Made by a program: the position numbers and the translations under genes. The notes beneath the pieces are model-generated. The model had not been told where the DNA came from. It did no database searches and saw only the letters and a list, made by a program, of their open reading frames with translations. A stretch of 64,000 bases of DNA from Bacteroidota bacterium (GTDB lineage: Bacteria > Bacteroidota > Bacteroidia > Chitinophagales > BACL12), in NCBI GenBank assembly GCA_016718035.1, contig JADKEK010000002.1:434001-498000 (forward strand), written 5' to 3'. Positions 16,678-26,200 of the stretch are shown here, in pieces; position 1 is the first letter of the stretch, and each line of letters begins with the position of its first letter.

Positions 16678-18486
16678 TTAATTTTGAGAAACAGGTAAAG
16701 TAAATTTAAATACACATCCACCGCCTTTATTTGGCTCTACCCAGATTTTCCCGCCTGCCTGGTCAATTATTTTTTTGCAAATTGCCAACCCAATACCTGT
16801 TCCTGAATACTCATCCCGTGAATGCAGTCGCTGGAAAATGAGGAATATTTTTTCTACAAATTCATCCGGTATCCCAATACCATTATCCGAAACGGCAAAG
16901 TGGTATTTTTTTCCGGTGAGGTTAAAAGAAATATCAACAACTGGAGGCTCGCTTTTATTGTATTTAATGCCATTGGATATCAAATTTTGAAACAACTGCA
17001 TCATATGCGTTTCATCGCCTTTTACCGTAGGAAGTAATGAGTAGTTGATAATCACTTGTTTCTCTTCTATCTGAGTTTTGAGCGTTGACACAACTGTTTT
17101 CATTACATTATTCAAATCGACAGGTCCTGCAGAACGCACAAAACTAATACCCGACAATGTCAATAAATCGCTTATGAGGTTTTGCATGGTATGTGTTCCT
17201 GTTACAATAAACCGCATAAAATCTTTTTCATCATCGGTGAGTTTATTTTTTAAACTCCTTTCCAATAATTGCACATATGACGAAACCATGCGCAAAGGCT
17301 CACGTAAATCGTGACTGGCAACATGCGCAAATTGGCGCAACTCATTATTGGAAAACTCCAGCTGATTCGCATATTTGGCAATCTGCTCATTTTTAGAACG
17401 TAAAATTTGCGCCTCCTGCTCTTTTATTTCTAATTCATATTCGTTTCGTGCACGTGCTATTGCAAATGTTTTTTCATCGTTAAATAAATCCTTTAACGAT
17501 TCAGAATATTTTTTCTGATAAGCATATGCATTTTCAAAATCGCCCAAACCTAAATACGCTAACGAAACATTATCGTATAAGGTAGATAACGACTTCTTTA
17601 CCCCAACAGATTCGAAATACTTTTCTGCTACCTTAAAATGGTCGATGGCTTTTTGATAATTTTTTTGGATAGCTTGAGCCTCTCCCATTTGATTATGTGT
17701 ATGCGCCGAATGGTAAGTGCTCTTGATTTCGCGGTCGTATGCTTGCGCCATTTCAAAATATGAATCTGCAAGTTCAATATTGCCAAGTTTAGTGTAAACC
17801 AAACCGATGTTAGAACAATAAATGGATAAAAAAGAAACGGAGTTTTCTTTTAATGCTAAATCTCTTGCTTTTAATAAATATTCAAGCGCCGGCTGTAAAT
17901 CATTTTTTTTGAAATAATAAACAGCATATGAATTATAACAATTGGCAATACCACCTAAATCTTCAATTTCCTGATAGGCTTTTAATGCCTTTTCCAAATA
18001 TTCACTTTGGGCAAATTCAGCTCCTGAAAAATTGAATAGAATAAAAATATTGTAATAGGTATGCGACAGCCATCGTTTTTCATAATAATTTTTATCAGGA
18101 CGATGTTCTAATAATTTAATGGTTTCCAGATAATGTTTTTGGGTTAACACATTATCACCTAAAAAATGGTAATTCCGACCTAAGTTTAAATGAAAATATG
18201 GCGCATATCGCTTTTTAAATTCGCCTTTCATCAAGTCGAACCCTTCTGTGCAAAGTTTGATGGATTGATAGTAATTATTTTTAACCAAACACTCAAACAA
18301 AGCCGATTCAATAATGGCCAAACCACGGTAATTATTGGAGTCAATCGAATCGGCCAACTTCAACGCCTTTTTCGAATAATTTTCGATTTCAGAATTGCGT
18401 TTCGACACCAAATCCCATGAGGTCCGCAATAACTCCTCAATCTCCGCTTTAGTTTTTTGAATATATGTGCGATTTAATCCAGCCAT
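16678..18486 (-). CDS. Cytoplasmic TPR sensor histidine kinase
   Basis: 602 residues without signal peptide or membrane segment. Residues 30-335 hold about six to seven tetratricopeptide repeats (for example SIYCSNIGLVYTKLGNIELA and AHTHNQMGEAQAIQKNY). A coiled coil (345-385) leads to the kinase core: H-box ASHDLREPL with phospho-His 392, N-box near Asn505, DNGIGIP (534-540) and GTGIGLA (562-568). The H-box type (HDLREPLR) is that of phytochrome/PAS-like kinases. No response regulator is adjacent, so the partner is unknown. The TPR part probably senses a protein or peptide inside the cell. Confidence 0.9.
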   Translation of the reverse strand: MAGLNRTYIQKTKAEIEELLRTSWDLVSKRNSEIENYSKKALKLADSIDSNNYRGLAIIESALFECLVKNNYYQSIKLCTEGFDLMKGEFKKRYAPYFHLNLGRNYHFLGDNVLTQKHYLETIKLLEHRPDKNYYEKRWLSHTYYNIFILFNFSGAEFAQSEYLEKALKAYQEIEDLGGIANCYNSYAVYYFKKNDLQPALEYLLKARDLALKENSVSFLSIYCSNIGLVYTKLGNIELADSYFEMAQAYDREIKSTYHSAHTHNQMGEAQAIQKNYQKAIDHFKVAEKYFESVGVKKSLSTLYDNVSLAYLGLGDFENAYAYQKKYSESLKDLFNDEKTFAIARARNEYELEIKEQEAQILRSKNEQIAKYANQLEFSNNELRQFAHVASHDLREPLRMVSSYVQLLERSLKNKLTDDEKDFMRFIVTGTHTMQNLISDLLTLSGISFVRSAGPVDLNNVMKTVVSTLKTQIEEKQVIINYSLLPTVKGDETHMMQLFQNLISNGIKYNKSEPPVVDISFNLTGKKYHFAVSDNGIGIPDEFVEKIFLIFQRLHSRDEYSGTGIGLAICKKIIDQAGGKIWVEPNKGGGCVFKFTLPVSQN

Positions 18487-18619
18487 TATCTGTTCCTATC
18501 AACAAGGGCGTAAATTTAGCCATTTCCTGCTAAAAACGCTCGTATTCAGCGACAAATTGTCAGCCTTACCCACATGGCACAAGGTTTGAAAAGGGGGTCT
18601 TACATAAAATTACCTAAAT

Positions 18620-20491
18620 ATGTCAATAGAAAAAGGAACCATAGCCGTTCAAACGGAAAACATTTTCCCGATTATCAAAAAATTCTTATACAGCGACCAT
18701 GAAATATTCTTACGCGAACTGGTATCCAATGCTGTAGATGCCACTCAAAAGTTAAAAAAACTATCCTCACTAGGTGAAATTTCCGGTGAAATTGGCGCGA
18801 CCAATATCAGTATCAGCATAGACAAAGATGCAGGCACCCTAACTATTTCCGATAAAGGTATCGGGATGACTGCCGATGAGGTGAAAAAATATATCAACCA
18901 GGTAGCATTTTCCAGCGCAAGTGAGTTTTTAGAAAAATATCAAGGACTTGAAGATGGCAAAAGTATTATCGGCCATTTCGGGTTAGGATTTTATAGTGCA
19001 TTTATGGTTGCCGATAAGGTTATGCTTGTAACAAAATCGGGAAAAGAAAATGCTGAACCGGTTCGTTGGACTTGCGATGGTAGCACCGAATTTACACTTG
19101 AACCATGGGAAAAAGCGGAAAGAGGAACAGATGTAATTTTATTTATAAACGATGAAAATAAATCCTTCCTTGAAGACGCTAAAATAGAAGGGTTACTCAA
19201 TAAATATTGTAAATTTTTACCGGTTGAAATTCAATTTGGTGTTAAAGAGGAAACTGTTAAAGGTGAAGAAGAAGGAACCGATACTACTGTTAATATTCCC
19301 AATATAATTAATAACCCGTCTCCGGCTTGGACAAAAAAACCGGCTGAGTTACAAGATGAGGATTATAAAAACTTTTACAACGAATTATACCCTTACACAG
19401 AAGCACCTTTATTTTGGATTCATTTAAATGTTGATTATCCATTTAACCTGACCGGTATTTTATATTTCCCGCGCATTAAAAAGAGTTACGAAATTCAAAA
19501 AAATAAAATCCAGCTATACAGTAATCAGGTTTTTGTTACTGATGAGGTGAAAGAAATAGTTCCGGAATGGCTAACCCTGTTACACGGTGTTATCGATTCA
19601 CCGGACATCCCGTTGAACGTATCCAGAAGTTATTTGCAAAGCGACCAGAATGTAAAAAAAATCAATAATTACATCACCAAAAAGGTGGCTGAAAAACTGG
19701 AGGAAACATTTAAAAAGGACAGAGCTGAATTTGAAAACAAGTGGGAAAATATCAATGTTATTATTAAATACGGTATGTTAAGCGATGAAAAATTTGCTGA
19801 ACGCGCTGAGAAATTCTGCTTATTACAAAATACAGATAAAAAATATTTTACATTCGAAGAATACAAAGAACATATCAAAGCCGGTCAAACAGATAAAAAC
19901 AATAATATTATTGCGCTATACACCAATAATACTACCGACCACCATGTTTATGTTGATGCCGCAAAAGGTCGTGGATACGATGTATTGGAAACAGACAATG
20001 TTATCGACAATCATTTTATTTCCTTCATGGAACAAAAAATTACGGGTGTTCAATTTAAACGTGTAGATGCGGATACTGTTGATCAACTTATCGACAAAGA
20101 CGAAAAAACAGCATCTATTTTAAGTGAGGAAGAATCTAATACCTTAAAAGGATTATTCGAAAGAATTGCTGATGCAAATGCAGCCACTATTGTATTGTCG
20201 CCGCAATCGCCTGATGATAATGTAGTCGCAATTACCAAACCGGAATTTATGCGCAGAATGAAAGAAATGAGCCATTTAAATGGTATGGATTTCGCCGCAT
20301 CAATGCCTGACCAATACAATTTGGTTGTAAACACAAACCATCCGGTAATTCAAAAAATATTAAAGCAAGAAGAAAATGTAAAAGAGCAATCGGTTAAACA
20401 ACTTCATGACCTTGCATTACTTTCTCAAGGTATGTTGAAAGGAACCGACCTTACCGAATTTGTTAAACGCAGTGTCGAATTAATGAATTAA
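18620..20491 (+). CDS. htpG: Chaperone HtpG (Hsp90)
   Basis: ATP-dependent chaperone, 623 residues. The N-terminal GHKL ATPase motifs are LRELVSNAVDATQK (34-47), DKGIGMT (about 79-85) and GHFGLGFYSAFMV (about 117-129). The middle domain shows GVIDSPDIPLNVSRSYLQ (client-binding and catalytic Arg region), and the C-terminal dimerisation part is shorter than in eukaryotic Hsp90. It is divergent from the histidine kinase gene (133-base gap) and ends at a strong terminator, so it is probably transcribed alone. Confidence 0.97.
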   Translation: MSIEKGTIAVQTENIFPIIKKFLYSDHEIFLRELVSNAVDATQKLKKLSSLGEISGEIGATNISISIDKDAGTLTISDKGIGMTADEVKKYINQVAFSSASEFLEKYQGLEDGKSIIGHFGLGFYSAFMVADKVMLVTKSGKENAEPVRWTCDGSTEFTLEPWEKAERGTDVILFINDENKSFLEDAKIEGLLNKYCKFLPVEIQFGVKEETVKGEEEGTDTTVNIPNIINNPSPAWTKKPAELQDEDYKNFYNELYPYTEAPLFWIHLNVDYPFNLTGILYFPRIKKSYEIQKNKIQLYSNQVFVTDEVKEIVPEWLTLLHGVIDSPDIPLNVSRSYLQSDQNVKKINNYITKKVAEKLEETFKKDRAEFENKWENINVIIKYGMLSDEKFAERAEKFCLLQNTDKKYFTFEEYKEHIKAGQTDKNNNIIALYTNNTTDHHVYVDAAKGRGYDVLETDNVIDNHFISFMEQKITGVQFKRVDADTVDQLIDKDEKTASILSEEESNTLKGLFERIADANAATIVLSPQSPDDNVVAITKPEFMRRMKEMSHLNGMDFAASMPDQYNLVVNTNHPVIQKILKQEENVKEQSVKQLHDLALLSQGMLKGTDLTEFVKRSVELMN

Positions 20492-20504
20492 TAATACACA
20501 ACAT

Positions 20505-20534
20505 AAAAAAAATCCGCTTAAAGCGGATTTTTTT
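20505..20534. terminator. Bidirectional terminator between htpG and the DUF5694 gene
   Basis: AATCCGCTT (20511-20519) pairs with AAGCGGATT (20521-20529), flanked by A run and T run on the two sides. It works for htpG on plus and, by symmetry, for the convergent DUF5694 gene on minus. Confidence 0.9.
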
Positions 20535-20550
20535 ATACCCGGTTACCTGG

Positions 20551-21441
20551 CTACTTTATTTCTCCGACTTTTACTAATTCAAATTCATTTGAACATTCAA
20601 ACAAATGAGTCAGAATGCCCGCATGCCCTGCACCAATAATTAATAAAATTCTATCATCAGGACTTGTAACAATTTCCTGCAGGTTGCGAAAAATGCGTAA
20701 GTTCCTGCTATACCAATGCATAGCCAATGCATCTGCACCTTCAAATGAGCCTAGCTTAAAGTCGCCCGTAAGATAGGCACCATAACCTTTATCCAATACC
20801 CAATCATCATTCATATAAATAAAATAATCTTTGAGCGACATTTGTAATGCTAATTGGTCATCAAAATTATACCAATCAGTATAAAGTTGCGAACTACTAT
20901 CATCACTTCTAAAATCCCAATCGGTATAAATGCTATCCAATATGGGGCGCAACACTGTAGAATCTTTGGCATCATATAAATCATACATCAATGGTATGGC
21001 ATCAACACCATAAATGGTATCCATACCAAATTGTCGCATCAGCCTGAAACCGATTTGTTCTGTTTCACTTCTACCCAACGAACGTTTACCTGCTATCCAT
21101 TCTTCATAATTACGCAATAAATAACCCGTAATTGGCCCTGATTCAACCGCAATTTTTGTTGGTTTATACTTACTGATATACGCAACCAACTCTTCCATTT
21201 CTTTTTGACGTTGTACAGATAAAACATCCACCTGTTCATCTTCACCGGTTTTATGCGCATCCAAATTGTAATACGCAAAATGAAAACTCCCCAAAATGAG
21301 CATTTGAGGCAAGTCCCTGTTGCCGGATAAAATACTGTCGGATTGTGAAATTGCTTGTTTTACAGATACCTGTTGTTGTGCACTTACATGCAGTATCATA
21401 AAGGTTAAACAAACACAGATAGCGATTCTTTTTAATAGCAT
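20551..21441 (-). CDS. DUF5694 family secreted protein
   Basis: 296 residues. A signal peptide (about 1-21, ending near VSAQQ) suggests export. The mature part begins with LPQMLILGSFHFAYYN (about 44-59), continues with KPTKIAVESGP and QIGFRLMRQFG, and ends with ILLIIGAGHAGIL. The GSFHF and GAGHAG segments match the DUF5694 family, which resembles TraB/TIKI-type putative metalloproteases with conserved His and Glu. Activity is unproven. It is monocistronic and convergent with htpG. Confidence 0.75.
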   Translation of the reverse strand: MLLKRIAICVCLTFMILHVSAQQQVSVKQAISQSDSILSGNRDLPQMLILGSFHFAYYNLDAHKTGEDEQVDVLSVQRQKEMEELVAYISKYKPTKIAVESGPITGYLLRNYEEWIAGKRSLGRSETEQIGFRLMRQFGMDTIYGVDAIPLMYDLYDAKDSTVLRPILDSIYTDWDFRSDDSSSQLYTDWYNFDDQLALQMSLKDYFIYMNDDWVLDKGYGAYLTGDFKLGSFEGADALAMHWYSRNLRIFRNLQEIVTSPDDRILLIIGAGHAGILTHLFECSNEFELVKVGEIK

Positions 21442-21536
21442 AATGTATAGTTTTCCTCAAAAGTAAAATGTCAAATATTTACCAACTACTAATCTCGCTC
21501 AACAGGTGATTTTATCAGATAAACAAGGTTTAAATT

Positions 21537-21569
21537 TTTGCAGACAAATTGCTGGTGTTTGCAGACAAA
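21537..21569 (+). promoter_or_regulatory. Direct repeat, candidate LytTR binding site
   Basis: TTTGCAGACAAA occurs twice without a mismatch, at 21537-21548 and 21558-21569, 21 bases centre to centre (two helical turns). LytTR-domain regulators bind pairs of direct repeats with about this spacing. The site lies 38 bases before the ATG of a LytS-like kinase gene whose partner is a LytTR regulator, so autoregulation is plausible. The binding claim is inference. Confidence 0.5.
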
Positions 21570-21606
21570 CACAAATTATCATGGTTTCTTTAAATACCTT
21601 TATCAC

Positions 21607-22626
21607 ATGACGAAATCACAACTCTGGTTTGCCTATGGTTTAACCATTTTCATGCTGTTATTCGGCTTCAACTTTATTGCCTATGGAATCCTTCAACGGG
21701 ATTATAGCCGAGCGCTTAGGTTCACCCCATTTGACATTACCGGTTTTATCTATATTACAGCAACACTTTTGTTAGTGCGTTTAATAATGCAAAAAACATA
21801 TCCTAAAAAATTACCTCAGCTTATTATAGCATTCATTTTAATGATTCCTGCTTTTATAGCATTCCGGTATTTATTAGAAGAAACCTTATGCCCCATTTTA
21901 ATAGGTAGAAGCAATTATGTAGAAACTACCACAGTTGAATATTACATTGCCGACAATTTTAGTTACGCTTTGTATTATATGATTTTCGGCATTTTATTGT
22001 TCATGTTAGATTATAATATGCACAACAATAAAAAAGTAAAATTATTAGAATCTCAAAATCGCGAAGCACAATTACAATATTTACAAACGCAATTTAATCC
22101 CCACTTTTTATTTAATAGTTTAAATAATATCTATTCCCTGGTAACAGAAAAATCGGACAATGCGGGTGAAGCTGTTATGCGGCTTTCAGACATGACAAGG
22201 TATTTAATTTATAACAACTCGAATGAGTGTCTATTGAAAGATGAGATTATTCAGGTGGACAATTATATCAACCTCCAAAAACTCAGGTTTGACTACGAAT
22301 TGCCCATTATCTATGAATTGTCCGGTAATTACGAAAACAAACCATTACCTACTTTTACTTTAGTAACTTTTATCGAAAATGCGTTTAAACACGGCGATTT
22401 TAAGGAAAAGGAAAAACCACTGATTATAAGTGTTAATGCGGGCAACAACCAATTACATATTATTGTGAAAAATAAAATTGGCACCTACAATAAAGACAAA
22501 ACCAGTGGTGTTGGTCTCGATAATATCAGAAAACGACTGGCTATAATTTATCCAGCTCAACATCATCTTATTTGTTCAGTCGAAAACAATATTTTTACAG
22601 TAAATTTAACAATTAATTATAATTAA
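21607..22626 (+). CDS. LytS-like membrane sensor histidine kinase
   Basis: 339 residues from the ATG at 21607. The frame extends up to a TTG at 21538, but that would start inside the direct repeat and precede the first membrane helix by odd sequence. Four membrane segments (about 10-30, 45-62, 75-95, 120-140) lead to a His_kinase domain with QTQFNPHFLFNSLNNIYSL (phospho-His in NPHF), then FIENAFKHG (N-box) and a GVGLDNIRKRL ending. This is the LytS/YehU type that pairs with LytTR regulators. The next gene starts 2 bases after its stop and encodes that partner. Confidence 0.9.
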   Translation: MTKSQLWFAYGLTIFMLLFGFNFIAYGILQRDYSRALRFTPFDITGFIYITATLLLVRLIMQKTYPKKLPQLIIAFILMIPAFIAFRYLLEETLCPILIGRSNYVETTTVEYYIADNFSYALYYMIFGILLFMLDYNMHNNKKVKLLESQNREAQLQYLQTQFNPHFLFNSLNNIYSLVTEKSDNAGEAVMRLSDMTRYLIYNNSNECLLKDEIIQVDNYINLQKLRFDYELPIIYELSGNYENKPLPTFTLVTFIENAFKHGDFKEKEKPLIISVNAGNNQLHIIVKNKIGTYNKDKTSGVGLDNIRKRLAIIYPAQHHLICSVENNIFTVNLTINYN

Positions 22627-22628
22627 CA

Positions 22629-23321
22629 ATGCTCAAGTGTTGCATACTAGACGACGAACCATTGGCAATAAAATTATTGTCGGGCTATGTTGCCAAAACC
22701 CCACTGCTGGAATTAACACTTGCAACAACTGACCCATTTAAAGCCTTAGCAACTGTGCAGTCGGGTGAAGTTGATTTGATTTTACTTGACATTCAAATGC
22801 CCGAATTAACCGGCATTCAGTTTATGAAAATTATCGAAAACAAATGTGGTGTCATCATAACAACTGCCTATAAAGATTACGCTTTACAAGGTTTTGAATT
22901 TGATGTAATTGATTATTTGTTAAAACCCATTTCGTTCGAAAAATTTCATGCTGCCATACAAAAAGCTACTCAGCGGTTAAATACGCAATTACCGCCCAAA
23001 GAATATAATCATTATTTGTTTGTTAAATCGGAGCACCGTTTAATCAAAGTGAATTTTGATGAAATCTTTTATTTTGAAAGTTTCAGAGATTATATCACCA
23101 TTCACACAACTTCTGATAAAATAATGACTTTACAAAGTTTGCGAAGTTTCGAAGAAACACTTCCTTCAGATAAATTTTTGCGCATCCACAAATCACACCT
23201 CATTGCAATTGACAAAATAAGTGCCATAGAAAACAACAGAATCTTAATCAACAACACCTTTTTACCAATTGGCGAAGTTTACCGCGACCAGGTTTTTACA
23301 AAGTTGCAGTTGAAAAAATAA
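22629..23321 (+). CDS. LytTR-family response regulator
   Basis: 230 residues. The receiver domain has the acidic pair DDE (8-10), phospho-acceptor Asp54 in LLDIQMPELTG, a conserved Thr in ITTAYKDYAL, and Lys in YLLKPI. The C-terminal LytTR DNA-binding domain (about 128-228) has FYFESFRDYITIHT, LRIHKSHLIAIDKI and the closing LPIGEVYRDQV, all typical. It forms an operon with the kinase. Its likely first target is the direct repeat upstream of the operon. Confidence 0.93.
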   Translation: MLKCCILDDEPLAIKLLSGYVAKTPLLELTLATTDPFKALATVQSGEVDLILLDIQMPELTGIQFMKIIENKCGVIITTAYKDYALQGFEFDVIDYLLKPISFEKFHAAIQKATQRLNTQLPPKEYNHYLFVKSEHRLIKVNFDEIFYFESFRDYITIHTTSDKIMTLQSLRSFEETLPSDKFLRIHKSHLIAIDKISAIENNRILINNTFLPIGEVYRDQVFTKLQLKK

Positions 23322-23386
23322 AATTTTGCCTTTTGTATGATTGTCGAATGCCAAAAAAGTGATAATTTTCGGTCAATCTAAAGTTT

Positions 23387-25063
23387 ATGCGCAGAAGGAA
23401 ATTTGTAAAACAGCTGGGTACATTGGTACCTGCCACATTTATGTTACCCTCATTTTTACAGGCAACATTAGCCCCAAAACTAACCGCAGGCAACGTAGTA
23501 GTTATTGGCTCAGGTGCAGCAGGTTTGTATGCCGCTAAAGTATTAAAAGAAGCAGGTGTTAATGTAATCATATTAGAGGCTGCTGCTACACATGGTGGAA
23601 GGGTGCGCCCACTTCCGGGTTTTGCCGATTTTAATGTAGAAGCGGGTGCTGAATTTGTGCATGGAAAAGGAAATACCGCCGGTGATCCTCCTTCATTTTT
23701 ATGGAGTAGTATTAATGATTATAATGCTGATTTATTATTAGAATATGGCGAGTTTAAAGAATTATATCAAATTGGAGCCGGCTACGAAGTAGACCCTTAT
23801 TGGAATGCCGACTTAGAAGCCGCCTGGCAATTTTATTTAAATATGTATGCCTATACAGGAGAAGATGTTTTAATGAGTGACTATTTATTTTCTGAATATG
23901 GCATAGATGAATCACACCCTTATTGGCATGTATACGAAGCATGGATTGGCTCCGAATTTGGCACTACCGTAAAACGTATTGGCATGAAAAGTATAGCCAT
24001 TAGCGAGGTGTTGTGGTTAACCGGTGGCAAAGATTTTTTATTGGACGATTCTTATCTCAACATTTTAGATACCTTGTTTTTCAACCCTGTTTTAAGCGAT
24101 ATTCAGTATAATAAACAAGTAACCGGTATTGATTATGCAGGTGCAAATACAATTGTAACTTGTGCAGATGGCTCATCTTATATTACCGATAAAGTAATTG
24201 TAACTGTTCCGCTACCAATACTTAAAGAAAATCTGATTGCATTTACCCCGGCTTTACCCGCTGAAAAATTATCTGCAATTGATGCATTACAAATGGGAGC
24301 CGGAATGAAATTAATATTAAAATTTACCAATAATTTTTGGGGTGATGAAATTCAGGACATGACAATGGATGGATACACCACTTTTATTTGGGCACCCGGA
24401 AAAGGAAAAACCGGAGCTACCGACAACGTGCTGATTTGTTTTATCATGGGCGAAAATGCAGAATACATGAGCGCACTCAACGAAGGCGCTGTTGATGTTG
24501 CCCTTGCCGAACTCGATGCATTATTTGATGGCGCTGCCACTGCCAATTTTGCCGATAGTTACATTTCCGATTTTGGCAAAGATCCTTTTGTAAAAGGTGC
24601 GTATTCATTTCCTGCTCCAAATACCTATTTCACAGAAACTGACACAACCCGCATTGATTTAGGTTTGCCGGTAGATTGCAAATTGTTTTTTGCAGGTGAG
24701 GCTACCAACAACAATCACCCTTCAACAGTACATGGCGCATTGGAAAGTGGTGCACGTGCAGCAGCAGAAGTATTAGAATGTTTTAATTTACCAATTGAGG
24801 AAAATGTTGTAACCGACAATATAAATATGTATGTATTTAATAACAATGCATACTTTACTATTAACACACCGGTTATTGCAACCACTGTATTGTCGTTACA
24901 CAGTATTGATGGTAAAAAAATACAACAATTTTATCATGGCAGAATACCTTCAGGTGTAAATGATTTTCAATTTGAAATTGGCAACATTGCAAATGGTATA
25001 TACATTTTAAGTGCAGATATAAATGGGAAAAAACATCAGGTAAAAGTTGAAATATTAAAATAA
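23387..25063 (+). CDS. Secreted flavin amine oxidase with Tat-type signal and T9SS C-terminal domain
   Basis: 558 residues. The N-terminus RRRKFVKQLG followed by a weak hydrophobic stretch fits a twin-arginine signal. The FAD domain has VVVIGSGAAGLYAA (37-50), ILEA with Glu64 and GGRVR (70-74). The C-terminal FAD contact is FAGEATNNNHPSTVHGALESG, in two parts around FFAGEAT. This is the monoamine/polyamine oxidase family; substrate unknown. Residues from about 475 to the end (TTVLSLHSIDGKKIQ, NIANGIYILSADINGKKHQVKVEIL) are a T9SS type A sorting domain. It would fold with FAD in the cytoplasm, cross the inner membrane by Tat, then use T9SS. A TAATTTTC -7-like box lies about 20 bases upstream. 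Confidence 0.85.
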   Translation: MRRRKFVKQLGTLVPATFMLPSFLQATLAPKLTAGNVVVIGSGAAGLYAAKVLKEAGVNVIILEAAATHGGRVRPLPGFADFNVEAGAEFVHGKGNTAGDPPSFLWSSINDYNADLLLEYGEFKELYQIGAGYEVDPYWNADLEAAWQFYLNMYAYTGEDVLMSDYLFSEYGIDESHPYWHVYEAWIGSEFGTTVKRIGMKSIAISEVLWLTGGKDFLLDDSYLNILDTLFFNPVLSDIQYNKQVTGIDYAGANTIVTCADGSSYITDKVIVTVPLPILKENLIAFTPALPAEKLSAIDALQMGAGMKLILKFTNNFWGDEIQDMTMDGYTTFIWAPGKGKTGATDNVLICFIMGENAEYMSALNEGAVDVALAELDALFDGAATANFADSYISDFGKDPFVKGAYSFPAPNTYFTETDTTRIDLGLPVDCKLFFAGEATNNNHPSTVHGALESGARAAAEVLECFNLPIEENVVTDNINMYVFNNNAYFTINTPVIATTVLSLHSIDGKKIQQFYHGRIPSGVNDFQFEIGNIANGIYILSADINGKKHQVKVEILK

Positions 25064-25309
25064 TTCCAAAGTAAAATAATGTCAAAATATTAAGCGCGAA
25101 ATATTGCTGACAATAATGTATTTATTTTTGTGTTGATATTTTTTTTACAATATTAATATGTTCGCATAAAAAGCGGCCATTAGGTTAACTTATTTACAAC
25201 AAACCGTTTCGGGTAGTAGGAAAATATTGGTAATTAAATCTTGCCAATACACCCAAACACTACATTACTAATCAGCCTTACACCAAACATAGAAGCAATA
25301 CCAATCCGG

Positions 25310-25341
25310 TTTCGCCAGTTCAGGCAAATCCCTTACATTTG
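25310..25341 (+). promoter_or_regulatory. Promoter of gcvH
   Basis: TTTCG at 25310-25314 and TACATTTG at 25334-25341 (full TAnnTTTG match) are 19 bases apart. Transcription should start near 25347, which makes the GTG at 25341 untranslatable and supports the ATG at 25359. The remainder of the 277-base gap upstream (25064-25309) is AT-rich and shows nothing else. Confidence 0.5.
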
Positions 25342-25358
25342 TGTCAAAATCACAAGAA

Positions 25359-25739
25359 ATGAATTTTCCGGAAAATTTAAAGTACACCAAAGACCACGAA
25401 TGGGTGTTAATTGAAGGCAATGTAGGCACTATTGGCATTACCGATTTTGCACAACGCGAATTAGGTGATATTGTATATGTTGAGATTGATGGCGTTGGAA
25501 GCCATATGGACAAAGAAGCTACTTTTGGCACTGTTGAAGCAGTAAAAACTGTTTCTGAACTTTTTATGCCGGTATCGGGCACAATCACAGAAATGAATGC
25601 TGACTTAGATAGCAAACCTGAATCTGTTAACCAAGACCCTTATGGTAGCGGTTGGATGATTAAAGTTGAGCTTTCAAATCCTTCGGAAATTGATGGCTTA
25701 ATGACTGCTGCGCAATACAGTGAACTCGTTTCAGCTTAA
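25359..25739 (+). CDS. gcvH: Glycine cleavage system H protein
   Basis: Lipoyl carrier that shuttles the methylamine group between the P, T and L proteins. 126 residues from ATG 25359 (MNFPENLKYTKDHEW, the usual opening). The lipoylated Lys is Lys63 in TVEAVKTVSEL. The full fold is present up to the GWMIKVE segment. The other gcv genes are not in the window. VanZ follows 3 bases later. The earlier GTG is unlikely because it overlaps the promoter. Confidence 0.96.
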   Translation: MNFPENLKYTKDHEWVLIEGNVGTIGITDFAQRELGDIVYVEIDGVGSHMDKEATFGTVEAVKTVSELFMPVSGTITEMNADLDSKPESVNQDPYGSGWMIKVELSNPSEIDGLMTAAQYSELVSA

Positions 25740-25742
25740 TAA

Positions 25743-26111
25743 ATGAACAGCCTACGCAGATATGCCCCGTATCTAGCAGCTTTATGGGCTTTAACCATTT
25801 TGGTGGTTTCGGTTATCCCTGGTGAGGACTTACCTTCATTATCTATATGGGAACCGGATAAGGTGATGCACGCTTTCGTTTATGGCGTGCTTACGGCTTT
25901 GATTTTTATTGCACGTCCCCAAAATGGTGTTTTTATCAAAAAATTGGTTTTTCAGGCCATACTTTTATGCATTTTGTATGGTTTTTTCATCGAATTGATA
26001 CAGTTAGTTTTACCAACAAGAAAATTTGACATACTAGATGCATTGGCTAATACAGTCGGATGCTTTATTGCCGGAGGTATAATTTTGTTAATTTCCGGTA
26101 AAAGAGCCTAA
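25743..26111 (+). CDS. VanZ-family membrane protein
   Basis: 122 residues with four membrane segments (about 8-26, 41-58, 68-90, 98-117). The DKVMHAFVYGVL segment (about 39-50), GFFIELIQLVLPTRKFDILDALANTVG, here split as FFIELIQLVLPTR and FDILDALANTVG, is the VanZ signature. VanZ proteins are of uncertain function (linked to teicoplanin resistance in enterococci; in Bacteroidota often next to gcvH). It probably shares the gcvH transcript. Confidence 0.85.
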   Translation: MNSLRRYAPYLAALWALTILVVSVIPGEDLPSLSIWEPDKVMHAFVYGVLTALIFIARPQNGVFIKKLVFQAILLCILYGFFIELIQLVLPTRKFDILDALANTVGCFIAGGIILLISGKRA

Positions 26112-26200
26112 GGACTGGAGGCAAATTGACTATTTTCAAATAAAATTGTGGCAAATTTCGTATTGGGAATGTTTTTTGTCTGGTAACAGCTGTTATAACA

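Noticed and set aside
21538..21606. N-terminal extension of the LytS-like kinase from a TTG
   Set aside because: It lies across the direct repeat and adds Cys-rich sequence before the first membrane helix; the ATG at 21607 fits better.
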